This document shows positions 1 through 6,618 of a stretch of 13,512 nucleotides of DNA, piece after piece; positions within the stretch are counted from its first letter, which is position 1, and each line of letters begins with the position of its first letter. Below the pieces are notes generated by a model. It did no database searches. It was not told the origin of the DNA and saw nothing but the letters and a program-made list of their open reading frames with translations. The stretch spans positions 1 to 13,512 of the forward strand of contig JAFGEM010000123.1 in the NCBI GenBank assembly GCA_016931555.1. The letters run 5' to 3'. The translations under genes were made by a program, and so were the position numbers. The stretch comes from Candidatus Iainarchaeum sp. Lineage in GTDB: Archaea > Iainarchaeota > Iainarchaeia > Iainarchaeales > GCA-2688035.

Positions 1-1260
1 AATTTTAATGTCTCCGCTCGTTTCTACAGTGGCTTCCCCATACAAGTAATTGTCATGCTTGGCAATTATCCTGTATGTTCCTGCGTCTTTCACATAAAAG
101 CGCAATATTGCCCCGCTATAGCCGGTTGTTTGTTCTGCAACCAACTCGTTTTTCGCATTCAGGAGTTGAACGCTCGCGTTTTTTACTGGCAGCCCTGTTC
201 TCTTGTCTTCAACTGTAACTGTTATTGTGCCTTTTGTTCCTTTCTCCATTGTAATATCTTTTTCAACATTCAGTTCTTCGAGAGTAACAATTGCAAAATC
301 CTCTGTTATTGGGTAATCTCCGGTTTCATCAATGACCTTTATGTTGTATGCTCCTGGATTGAGATTCAGGAAAAGCGCTTCACCATAAGTGAGAGTATTT
401 TTTTGGGTTACAACAAAGTTTTGCTGGTTCACAAGCTGAACCAAAAAATTTGTGCTTGCAATCAGGTGGCCCCCTGCGCCTATAATGCGGACTCTTAAAC
501 TGGCTTTTTTTGCTGCCTCTGAGTGCGTCTCCAGAGTAACTTCCTCGACTGGGCCGATTATTGTAAATGTTTTTTGTATGAACTCTCCGGGTGCAATTAA
601 CTGTGCCTGCAAAACACTGCAATTAGGAGACTTTGTAATGTTTATTTGCCCGTCCTTGTCCAAATCAACTGCGGTTTCAGGAACTGGTTTGAATCCGTTT
701 GCGCATGATAATTTGATTGTAATTGCTTTTCCCGTAATGCGCGCGCCAATAGGGCTTTTGAATATTACTGTTATTTCCCCTGCAGACTCTTCAACTGTTT
801 TTAGTATAACGTCTTTGTAGGGAATGTTCCCTACTGCGAATTCCGAGTATAATTCTGAATAATCTATTCCATTTATTTTTTGGGCTTCAATAAAAACAAT
901 TAGTTCGTCTCCTTCTTCTGCGTCAATTAATATTTTCCCGTCTGCATTTGTTGTTGCTCTCAGGCTTATTTCGTTTATTCTGTATTCGACCTCTACTCCT
1001 TGAAGCAGTGCTCCCTGTGAATTTTGGATGCGCAACTCAAATTTTGGCTGCTGCGGCAAAAAAACAAGAATAAGGATAATTATTATTGCTGCTGCAAATG
1101 CTGCAATAAAAACCCGTTTATCGACTCTGTCAAAAATGCTTTCTCCAGGCAAATCTTCTTCGAATTTTTCTTGCCTTTCCTCAATTTTCTCTGTGGGGGG
1201 CTTTTTTTCCTGTTTTGCGCCTGCTTCCTGCGCTTTCAGCCTTTCAAGTCTGCGTGGCAT
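1..1260 (-). CDS. Membrane-anchored surface protein with Ig-like repeats (partial, C-terminus cut by window edge)
   Basis: Reading the minus strand from the ATG at 1260 gives 420 uninterrupted codons to the window edge, with no stop, so the C-terminus lies outside. Residues 1-47 are charged and probably cytoplasmic (starts MPRRLERLKAQE). Residues about 48-68 form one hydrophobic membrane segment (VFIAAFAAAIIIILILVFL). The rest is beta-rich and should lie outside the cell. It shows repeated Ig-like/carboxypeptidase-regulatory-like patterns: a strand, then GVEVEYRI or GLPVKNAS, then a turn followed by TNADGK or a similar loop. This resembles archaeal surface proteins with Big/PEGA-type domains; no catalytic motif is visible. 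A TATA-like box centred near 1292 puts the transcript start about 6 nt before the ATG. The role (adhesion or envelope) is inferred from architecture only. Confidence 0.8.
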   Translation of the reverse strand, partial: MPRRLERLKAQEAGAKQEKKPPTEKIEERQEKFEEDLPGESIFDRVDKRVFIAAFAAAIIIILILVFLPQQPKFELRIQNSQGALLQGVEVEYRINEISLRATTNADGKILIDAEEGDELIVFIEAQKINGIDYSELYSEFAVGNIPYKDVILKTVEESAGEITVIFKSPIGARITGKAITIKLSCANGFKPVPETAVDLDKDGQINITKSPNCSVLQAQLIAPGEFIQKTFTIIGPVEEVTLETHSEAAKKASLRVRIIGAGGHLIASTNFLVQLVNQQNFVVTQKNTLTYGEALFLNLNPGAYNIKVIDETGDYPITEDFAIVTLEELNVEKDITMEKGTKGTITVTVEDKRTGLPVKNASVQLLNAKNELVAEQTTGYSGAILRFYVKDAGTYRIIAKHDNYLYGEATVETSGDIKI

Positions 1261-1287
1261 ATTAGTCTTTAGAAATAGGAATTACAC

Positions 1288-1296
1288 ATATATAAA
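1288..1296 (-). promoter_or_regulatory. TATA-like promoter of the surface-protein gene
   Basis: The minus strand reads TTTATATAT here, about 30 nt upstream of the ATG at 1260. That spacing gives an almost leaderless archaeal transcript. Confidence 0.5.
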
Positions 1297-1382
1297 GTTT
1301 ATAGTATTATACTATAGCTTGCATTAGGGGTTAAGCGATAGATTAAAAACCAGAAAAACCTATTTTTATTAGAGTGAATTAA

Positions 1383-1862
1383 TTGGCGTCAATTAAATCT
1401 AAACGTGTTAGGGCGCGCTTGCGCCGAGCCAGCAAAAAAGTCCCGTTATTAGGGAAATTGGCGAGATATCGTTACAAAAAAAAGCTTGCTGTTCGCAGGA
1501 CTTTTGTCAGGGCAAGGGCAGATGTTGCAGTGGGTTTTGTCAAAGCCCCTTCCTGGCGCATTCCTCACAAAATAAAAATTGGCGGTCTCACTGCACAATA
1601 TACCGGCGTTCACACTGAAGCCGTCGGCAGGCAGGCAACCCATGTTTTCCATTTGACTGGCGTCGGAGAGAAACCGCGGGATGTCAGCGTAGTGCTTGAG
1701 GCTACGCAGCATGGCAAGGTTTCTGTTAACGGTGTTTTTCTTCCGGAGCACAGGCGCGCTCCTCCCGAGCTTGAGGAAAAGCTGCGCAGGGCTATAGAAA
1801 AAGATGTTAACAAGGCTACTCCAAGGCTTGCAAAAAAAAGAATGCGTGCTGCAAAAAAATAG
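1383..1862 (+). CDS. Basic protein of unknown function (159 aa)
   Basis: TTG start: an in-frame TAA lies directly upstream, and no ATG occurs in the first 100 codons. Residues 1-48 are extremely rich in Arg and Lys (KSKRVRARLRRASKK, then RYRYKKK), which suggests nucleic-acid binding. Residues about 63-120 look like a compact beta domain (KIKIGGLTAQYTGVHTEAVG, then a valine-rich strand and GKVSVNGVFLPEH). The tail is a Lys/Arg-rich helix. I considered a ribosomal protein because of the composition but recognise no ribosomal family. A TATA-like GATTAAAAACC at about 1341-1351 has suitable spacing to the TTG. The gene ends 4 nt before the convergent tRNA-Met. I am fairly sure it is a gene and do not know its function. 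Confidence 0.7.
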   Translation: MASIKSKRVRARLRRASKKVPLLGKLARYRYKKKLAVRRTFVRARADVAVGFVKAPSWRIPHKIKIGGLTAQYTGVHTEAVGRQATHVFHLTGVGEKPRDVSVVLEATQHGKVSVNGVFLPEHRRAPPELEEKLRRAIEKDVNKATPRLAKKRMRAAKK

Positions 1863-1866
1863 GATG

Positions 1867-1974
1867 TGCCACGGGAGGGATATGAACCCTCGGCCTTTCG
1901 ATTTCTCAACACATTTTCTTAACAAGAAAAGGTTTTATGAGTCGAACGCTCTAACCAGACTGAGCTACCGTGGC
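1867..1974 (-). tRNA. tRNA-Met(CAT), probably elongator, with a 33-nt intron
   Basis: Acceptor GCCACGG pairs fully with CCGTGGC, with discriminator A. The D-stem GCTC/GAGC encloses a loop containing GG. The anticodon stem TTCGA/TCGAA carries loop C-T-CAT-A before the intron and A38 after it. The T-stem GAGGG/CCCTC is perfect. The weak A/T-rich anticodon stem lacks the three G:C pairs of initiator tRNA, so elongator Met is more likely; a tRNA-Ile2 read through modified C34 cannot be excluded. The T-loop reads TTCATAT, giving T instead of the near-universal A58. CCA is not encoded. Confidence 0.9.
1903..1935 (-). other. Archaeal tRNA intron (tRNA-Met, position 37/38)
   Basis: The fold is a textbook bulge-helix-bulge. 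Outer helix: the anticodon stem. Central 4-bp helix: exon CTCA with intron TGAG. Three-nt bulges TA^A and AA^A contain the cut sites. The inner helix AAC/GTT is capped by the 7-bp hairpin TTTTCTT/AAGAAAA. Splicing by the archaeal tRNA endonuclease follows from this fold. Confidence 0.88.
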
Positions 1975-2047
1975 GGCTTTTCTTTGGAAAAGAAAACCTG
2001 GGAAAAGAAAAGTTTTGCTTGCGCAAAACCGGGCTTTCGCCATCCAG
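1975..2047 (-). ncRNA. Structured leader or small RNA upstream of tRNA-Met
   Basis: Between the predicted transcript start (about 2047) and tRNA-Met the minus strand can form a compact fold. CTGG (2044-2047) pairs with CCAG (1998-2001) and encloses two hairpins with GNRA tetraloops: GGC-GAAA-GCC (2032-2041) and GTTTTGC-GCAA-GCAAAAC (2012-2029). A third hairpin with an 8-bp stem TTTTCTTT/AAAGAAAA (1978-1996) abuts the tRNA 5' end. No ORF is evident on this strand. It could be a separate small RNA co-transcribed with the tRNA, or a structured pre-tRNA leader. No C/D or H/ACA boxes are recognised. Confidence 0.4.
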
Positions 2048-2048
2048 A

Positions 2049-2075
2049 ATAATTGGGTTTGGGTATATTTTAAAA
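2049..2075 (-). promoter_or_regulatory. Promoter block: TATA box plus CCAAACCCAATTAT element
   Basis: The minus strand has TTTTAAAA (2068-2075) and then the 14-mer CCAAACCCAATTAT (2049-2062). The same pair recurs at 6744-6770 with nearly equal spacing. TATA centre to predicted start is about 25 nt. Confidence 0.6.
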
Positions 2076-2099
2076 GAAATCGATTCGCGGTTTTTTTGT

Positions 2100-2795
2100 T
2101 TATTTTGCTGGTATTTTTTCTTGTTTTTCAAAATCCATGCGGCTTTTTACTTCCATGCCATGGTTGTGGAGTATTATTCTGTCGGCATATCCTATGAATA
2201 ACCCTGTTTCTATTACCCCCGGAACCTCTTTTGCCTGAAATTCTATTTCATTCAAATCATAGATTTCATCTACTGCTACATCTGCAATCAAATTGTTTGT
2301 TTCTGTGCGGAATTCCTTGCCCCCCTTTTCGCGGAGTTTTACTTCCCCGAGTTTCTGCAGTTGCAGTAATGTTCTCTTGTATCCAAAGGGCACTATTTCG
2401 CATGGAATTACCCCGTTTATTCTTTCTGCAAAGTTTTCTTTTTCAGTTATCACAATCAATTCTGCAGCGCTTTGCGCAATCATTTTGTCCCTTACAAGGC
2501 TCATTGAATCTTTTTTCACAAAATTAAAATCCCTGTCAACCTGTGAAACAAATTCAAAAGCCAAATCAATTTCAACGTCATTCAGTGACACTGTGGGAAT
2601 CTTTAAATCGTGCAATACAGATGCAATCCTGTGCGAATTTGGAATAACTTTTATTTTCATTTTTTCTTCTTCTATTCTCATTGCAATTTTTTTGAGAAAA
2701 ACCTCTGAGTGGTGCGAAGTGCCAAATGCAAGCACTGCTCCGTGCTTTATGTATCGCGCTGCAATTGCCTCAATAGTTTCCTCTTTCAAAACCAT
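2100..2795 (-). CDS. Ribose-5-phosphate isomerase A homologue with a degenerate active site
   Basis: 231 aa, the usual RpiA length. The fold signature is clear: residues 25-30 correspond to the GTGST phosphate loop, 77-80 DLAF, 92-104 the KGGG..REK region, 132-137 CEIVPF, and 192-205 VPGVIETGLFIGYAD. RpiA interconverts ribose-5-P and ribulose-5-P using Asp81, Asp84, Lys94 and Glu103 (E. coli numbering). The numbering aligns here without gaps and gives E81, S84, K94 and D103. The phosphate loop reads GTSHHS, and the glycines after K94 are replaced (KKDSMS). Catalysis may therefore be lost or altered, and a non-catalytic or changed-substrate paralogue is possible. A TATA-like AATTAAATAATCC on the minus strand lies about 30 nt before the ATG. 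The homology is secure; the activity is not. Confidence 0.85.
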   Translation of the reverse strand: MVLKEETIEAIAARYIKHGAVLAFGTSHHSEVFLKKIAMRIEEEKMKIKVIPNSHRIASVLHDLKIPTVSLNDVEIDLAFEFVSQVDRDFNFVKKDSMSLVRDKMIAQSAAELIVITEKENFAERINGVIPCEIVPFGYKRTLLQLQKLGEVKLREKGGKEFRTETNNLIADVAVDEIYDLNEIEFQAKEVPGVIETGLFIGYADRIILHNHGMEVKSRMDFEKQEKIPAK

Positions 2796-2845
2796 GCGTA
2801 ATCAGGAATAATTAGTGCTTTGGATTATTTAATTTTTTGTATTTT

Positions 2846-3310
2846 CTACATTTCATTGCCGGGCAACGGGTGCCCGGGCCCTGGCCCAGGATCTGGGTTA
2901 TCCAATTCGTTTTGAATTATGCATGTTGCCTTTTTGCCGTCTGGCCAGAGTTTGCAGCCAATATAGTTGTCTGCGGGATCGCAAATCTGAATAATGTCTG
3001 TGTAATGCTTTTCCCAAGTGCCTCCTAAAAGAAAAGCCCACCAGGGAGGTGGAATATAAGTGCAGGTTATTTCAACTGCTGTTGTGTATGCGGGTAATAC
3101 CCCCGCATTCTGTTCGTCTGCAACCCCTTGCATTAGAGGGCTGTTTGGTTCAATGCAGTTCTCTACAATCACTTGATTGTTTTCTATTCCAAAATCCTCT
3201 GCAAGCTGTTGGCATGCCTCTGGGTCACTCACACCCAAACATCCAAGAGTGCTTATGGTAAGTGTTATTAGAATTCCAATCAAAATCTTTCCAAAATAAT
3301 TTTTTTCCAT
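2846..3310 (-). CDS. Predicted lipoprotein, cysteine-rich (154 aa)
   Basis: ATG start. Residues 1-24 are a short basic N-terminus, a hydrophobic stretch and the lipobox-like STLGC, so Cys24 is the probable lipid anchor. The secreted part has several cysteines and a tryptophan-bearing PPPWW segment, and ends in a Pro/Gly-rich tail (DPGPGPGHP). It lies 12 nt downstream of another lipoprotein gene in the same direction and shares a pattern with it: CxxxA near the start, then I-V-x-x-C, then a V-x-x-C strand. That suggests an old tandem duplication and co-transcription. No known domain is recognised. Confidence 0.75.
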   Translation of the reverse strand: MEKNYFGKILIGILITLTISTLGCLGVSDPEACQQLAEDFGIENNQVIVENCIEPNSPLMQGVADEQNAGVLPAYTTAVEITCTYIPPPWWAFLLGGTWEKHYTDIIQICDPADNYIGCKLWPDGKKATCIIQNELDNPDPGPGPGHPLPGNEM

Positions 3311-3322
3311 TCAAAAACCTTT

Positions 3323-3952
3323 TTACGCTGGTTGTAAAACAACAGTTGTAGATCCGGGGGTGCCGTTCCGCAGTTCTACAGCGCTGTTAGCCCATGTTGT
3401 TTCATAGCCGGGTGCACTTGCTCTGACATAAACGAACATTGTCAACTGGTTTTCAGGCATTTCTAATGTTGCTGCAGGCATTCTGCCATCGGCTAGTGTT
3501 GTGCCGGTGTATAGCGGATTTTCTTTTGTTTCATCAAATATCTCCACAGTGGCTCCTTCAAGGAGGGCGTTTTCCACGCTGACTACGTTAACTACAAGTG
3601 TGGGTTGCTCTCCAATACAACTTACATCATCGCCGGCTGATGGAATAAAGCAACCGTATTCACAGTCCGCAATATTGCCTGATGGGAACCACGCTGTAAA
3701 AATGTTTCCTGGCTGGCAAACAAAGTTTACTGCGGCACTGTTTGCCGGCACTTCTTGCCCAAGCAATTCTGTAGCCATGCGCAGCCATTCACTTTGCGGA
3801 GGCGCACAGGTACGCACAACAATATTTCCTTGATCATCTGCAGGATACCCATTGTTTGCGGCATCTGTGCATATTGTAACTGGGTCTATGCAGCCGAGGC
3901 TCAAAATAACTAGAAAAAGTGCCATTGCCATTATTATGTGGTTCTTATTCAT
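3323..3952 (-). CDS. Predicted lipoprotein with C-terminal carboxypeptidase-regulatory-like domain (209 aa)
   Basis: The ATG at 3952 (MNKNHIIM) is preferred over an upstream in-frame TTG. It gives a normal signal peptide ending in the lipobox SLGC, and a TATA-like CTTATACTATAAT (minus strand, about 3977-3989) sits close upstream. Residues about 21-115 are cysteine-rich and distantly resemble the downstream lipoprotein. Residues about 118-209 form a beta-sandwich-like segment (VVNVVSVENALLEGATVEI, then a TTLADG turn, then a YETTW region) of the PEGA/carboxypeptidase-regulatory type common in archaeal surface proteins. It probably heads a two-gene operon. The function is unknown; an outer-surface location is inferred. 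Confidence 0.78.
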   Translation of the reverse strand: MNKNHIIMAMALFLVILSLGCIDPVTICTDAANNGYPADDQGNIVVRTCAPPQSEWLRMATELLGQEVPANSAAVNFVCQPGNIFTAWFPSGNIADCEYGCFIPSAGDDVSCIGEQPTLVVNVVSVENALLEGATVEIFDETKENPLYTGTTLADGRMPAATLEMPENQLTMFVYVRASAPGYETTWANSAVELRNGTPGSTTVVLQPA

Positions 3953-4033
3953 ATGTAACCCAGCTTTTCTTTTCAATTATAGTATAAGGTGGTTATTAAA
4001 TCTTACGTTTTGTTTTTTTTTGAGAATTAGGAA

Positions 4034-4105
4034 AGCCCCTGGCGAGATTTGAACTCGCGACCTCACCCTTACCAAGGGCGTGCACCACCACTATGCTACA
4101 GGGGC
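4034..4105 (-). tRNA. tRNA-Thr(GGT)
   Basis: 72 nt. Acceptor GCCCCTG/CAGGGGC with discriminator T, as usual for archaeal Thr. D-stem GCAT/GTGC. Anticodon stem CGCCC/GGGTG with loop TT-GGT-AA. T-stem GCGAG/CTCGC with loop TTCAAAT. No intron and no CCA. A TATA-like box at 4131-4140 (minus strand AATTAAAATA) has the right spacing, so it can be transcribed independently of hisS upstream. Confidence 0.95.
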
Positions 4106-4130
4106 AGCCAAAGAATTTGCATTAGAAAAC

Positions 4131-4140
4131 TATTTTAATT
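4131..4140 (-). promoter_or_regulatory. TATA-like box of tRNA-Thr, inside the hisS-tRNA-Thr gap
   Basis: AATTAAAATA about 30 nt upstream of the tRNA 5' end. Confidence 0.5.
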
Positions 4141-4144
4141 TGTA

Positions 4145-5392
4145 TTATTCTCCAATAATTTTCTTTAATTTTGGAAGTGGCCTGAGTTTGACTTTTTGCT
4201 GCTTTCCTGTCTGCATGTTTTTTATTGTAATTATCTTTTGCTTTAATTCGTTTTCCCCGATTATTGCGACAAATGGAATGCTTTTTTTGTTTGCGTATTC
4301 CATGTTTTTTTTGAGGGAGCGCTGCATTAAATCATTTTCAACATTCAATCCAGCGCTGCGCAGTTCTCGTGCAATCTTGAGGCTTTTGGCTGCTGCAATT
4401 AATCCAATTGGAATCACAAGCAATCTTGCTTTTCTCTGGCAAATTTCCTGCTTTTCCAATGATTCCAATAACCTGTCTATTCCAAAGCTTATTCCAACTG
4501 CCGGAGTTTCAGGGCCGCCATATGTCTGAATGAGCTTATCATATCTTCCGCCGCCTCCAACGCTTACTCCATTGCAGGAAATCTCAAATATGTTGCCAGT
4601 GTAGTATTCTAATCCGCGTGCAAGGCTTGCGTCAAATTTCACAAATTCAGACATTGCCGCTTTTTCACAGTAATCAAGCAGCTCTTTAAGCTCATTGTAT
4701 CCTTTTTTGTCCTTTACAATTTTCTCAATTTTTTCCAGGCTTGTTTGTTTTATTGTTTCAACAATTTTCTTTGCAATTCCCTTTTCATCAAGCTCCTCAC
4801 AAACGCCCTTTTCACTGATTTTATCGAGCTTGTCAAGGCTTCTGAAGCAGTTGCACAACTGCTCTTTTTTTACTCCGCATGCCAATCCAATTTGTTCCAA
4901 GAGCGCCTTGTTTGAAACCTTTATTGCAAATTTTAATCCCAAATTTTTCATTATTTTGTATGCGAGTGCAATTAATTCAAAATCCGCGAGAACAGAGGAA
5001 CTGCCTACAATGTCTGCATCCGCCTGTGTAAATTCCCTGTAACGCTTTGCGCCTGGGCGGTCATATCTATACACGCGCCCAATTTGATAGCGCTTAAATG
5101 GCTTTACAAGCTGCGGATTGTTTGCAACAACGCGCGCGAGTGGCACTGTTAAATCAAATCTCAATCCCAGCTCGCGGTTGCTCTTGTCCTTGAAATAATA
5201 GATTTCGTTTTTTATTTCCTCGCCTGCACTGCCCTTTGCTGCCAATAAGTTGAAGTCTTCCACAATTGGCGTTTCCAGCGGATCAAAGCCATATGCTTCA
5301 AACTCACGCCTAATTAGATCCTCTATTGCCTGTTTTTTCCTTGCCTTTTCCGGCAGAAAATCCTGCATTCCGCGAACTGTTTGGAATTTCAT
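4145..5392 (-). CDS. hisS: Histidyl-tRNA synthetase
   Basis: 415 aa, full length for a class II HisRS. It joins histidine to tRNA-His in the cytoplasm in an ATP-dependent reaction. Visible motifs: N-terminal VRGMQDFLPE (6-15); LRFDLTVPLAR (77-87); motif 2 region RVYRYDRPGAKRYREFTQAD (106-125); the histidine-specific ARGLEYYTG (258-266); SVGGGGRYDKL (277-287); and motif 3 AVGISFGIDRL (298-308). Residues about 322-410 match the HGTP anticodon-binding domain. The ATG at 5392 lies 26 nt after the 3' end of tRNA-His on the same strand, so enzyme and substrate tRNA are probably co-transcribed. tRNA-Thr follows 39 nt downstream. Confidence 0.97.
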   Translation of the reverse strand: MKFQTVRGMQDFLPEKARKKQAIEDLIRREFEAYGFDPLETPIVEDFNLLAAKGSAGEEIKNEIYYFKDKSNRELGLRFDLTVPLARVVANNPQLVKPFKRYQIGRVYRYDRPGAKRYREFTQADADIVGSSSVLADFELIALAYKIMKNLGLKFAIKVSNKALLEQIGLACGVKKEQLCNCFRSLDKLDKISEKGVCEELDEKGIAKKIVETIKQTSLEKIEKIVKDKKGYNELKELLDYCEKAAMSEFVKFDASLARGLEYYTGNIFEISCNGVSVGGGGRYDKLIQTYGGPETPAVGISFGIDRLLESLEKQEICQRKARLLVIPIGLIAAAKSLKIARELRSAGLNVENDLMQRSLKKNMEYANKKSIPFVAIIGENELKQKIITIKNMQTGKQQKVKLRPLPKLKKIIGE

Positions 5393-5418
5393 TGCAAACC
5401 ACTTTGACTTTTTTTAAG

Positions 5419-5491
5419 GGCCGCGGCCGGGATTCGGACCCGGGCCAGGGGAGCCACAGTCCCCTATGCTGACCTCTACACTACCGCAGCC
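5419..5491 (-). tRNA. tRNA-His(GTG) with encoded G-1
   Basis: The gene encodes G-1 pairing with C73, the histidine identity element. Acceptor GCTGCGG/CCGCGGC has one G-T pair. D-stem GTGT/GCAT encloses a GG-containing loop. Anticodon stem GGGGA/TCCCC carries loop CT-GTG-GC. T-stem CCGGG/CCCGG carries loop TCCGAAT, so position 55 is C rather than the near-universal T. No intron and no CCA. The first 16 nt also encode the last residues and stop codon of the upstream endonuclease. hisS follows directly. Confidence 0.95.
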
Positions 5492-6525
5492 ATATATTTT
5501 TTTGCTATTTCGAAATGTTCTTCCTCCCATTTTTTTATTTTCTTTAAATGTTTTGGGTTTCTCCATCCAACCATTTGATTATATTTTCTGAGGTTGTTGT
5601 ATCCGTTTAATTTTATTGCTGTCTTATTGCCGTTTTTATAGCACTTGGGATTCAATCCAAACATTTTGAGCATATTGTATGTATCTTCCATTACATTCTG
5701 TGATATTGTTTCTATCCCTATTACAGGGTAATATTTTTTGTTTTTATTTTGGGATTTGAATGATATGCAGCCGTCAGTGTCAAAAAAACCCCGTATAAAC
5801 CCTCCCAAAATTGCTGCATTGTTTGTCTTAACACTTTCTGGAATTTTAATTTGTTTCTTTTTTCCTGGCTTAATTCCAAGGGTTTTTGTTTTGAATTCCC
5901 ATATCGCCTTTGAATATAATTCAAATCCATATGCGCTGTCATATACTTTTAGCCTTAGGTTGGCATTATAAAGTTTTTTGAACAATGGTTCCACTGTCTT
6001 TTGATAATATTCTTTCTCATCTTTTTTGTTGCCTTTTAACCTATAATCAAATTTTCTTGAAGACAGGAAACCATCCCCCATATGCATTCCTATTTCTTCT
6101 GCCAGTTCGGGAGTCATTTTTTCCGGAAGCTTAATATTTTTTTCAACGTCTGTTTTTGAAAAAGTTATCTCAGAATTATCAAAAACAATTTTTTTTGCAG
6201 GATATTCTATTTGAGTTTCTTTTAGTTGTGTCTTGTTTTTACCCAAATAAACCGCATTTTTCAGGGAGTATTCCGGAGACCATGCTATTTTTTTACCTTG
6301 GAATTGCCTAAGAACGCTTCTTGGTTTTAGTGCCAATTTTTTACACATTTTTTCAAAATCTGCAAAAGACAGTCGTATGTTTTCCTTGCAGTAAGACCGA
6401 ATCGTGTTATACTTGATGCCAAAATACTCCCCTAGGCTTCTCCATGGCTTGCCGCTGGCTTCTTTGGCAAATCGCATGAATTCCGCTTGTTTGCCCTTTG
6501 GGAACTCCGCTCTTTCTTTTTTCAT
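5476..6525 (-). CDS. LAGLIDADG homing endonuclease with N-terminal HTH, ending inside tRNA-His
   Basis: 349 aa from the ATG at 6525; a TTG 18 nt upstream is also open but less likely. Residues about 28-48 look like a helix-turn-helix (RSLGEYFGIKYNTIRSYCKE). The two LAGLIDADG helices are intact: LAEEIGMHMGDG (141-152) and LGGFIRGFFDTDG (240-252), both with the acidic residue that binds metal. This is the two-motif monomer type that makes site-specific double-strand breaks. The last five residues (MAAVV) and the TAG stop are read from the first 16 nt of tRNA-His, so the gene adjoins the tRNA rather than sitting in an intron of it. Upstream lies an orphan tRNA-like 5' half. A degenerate homologue lies at 8936-9619. 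The target site is unknown. Confidence 0.88.
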   Translation of the reverse strand: MKKERAEFPKGKQAEFMRFAKEASGKPWRSLGEYFGIKYNTIRSYCKENIRLSFADFEKMCKKLALKPRSVLRQFQGKKIAWSPEYSLKNAVYLGKNKTQLKETQIEYPAKKIVFDNSEITFSKTDVEKNIKLPEKMTPELAEEIGMHMGDGFLSSRKFDYRLKGNKKDEKEYYQKTVEPLFKKLYNANLRLKVYDSAYGFELYSKAIWEFKTKTLGIKPGKKKQIKIPESVKTNNAAILGGFIRGFFDTDGCISFKSQNKNKKYYPVIGIETISQNVMEDTYNMLKMFGLNPKCYKNGNKTAIKLNGYNNLRKYNQMVGWRNPKHLKKIKKWEEEHFEIAKKYMAAVV

Positions 6526-6552
6526 ATGTCCAATAGGCTGCAAAATGTTTTT

Positions 6553-6584
6553 ATTGTATCCTAACTGGTTAGACCACGTCAGCC
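6553..6584 (-). pseudogene. Orphan tRNA 5'-half-like sequence
   Basis: The minus strand from 6584 reads like a tRNA start. G is followed by a 7-nt acceptor strand GCTGACG, then TG, then a D-arm GTCT-AACCAGTTA-GGAT and A26; after that the similarity stops. No matching CGTCAGC acceptor strand behind a T-arm exists anywhere in the window. The next tRNA on this strand, tRNA-His, is complete and has its own acceptor. A TATA-like ATTTAAAT at 6619-6626 is placed for transcription. It may be a relic left by the endonuclease insertion, a 5' piece of a split tRNA, or chance D-arm similarity. Confidence 0.5.
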
Positions 6585-6618
6585 ATTCTTTTGAATAAGC
6601 GTAATTCGAATTATAGGA

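Noticed and set aside
55..498. Plus-strand ORF of 147 codons at the left end
   Set aside because: It is antisense to a 420-codon open frame on the minus strand that encodes a membrane segment and Ig-like domains; its Cys/Phe-rich composition is typical of a shadow frame.
1383..1862. Assignment as a ribosomal protein
   Set aside because: The basic composition fits, but no ribosomal family signature is recognisable, so it is left unnamed.
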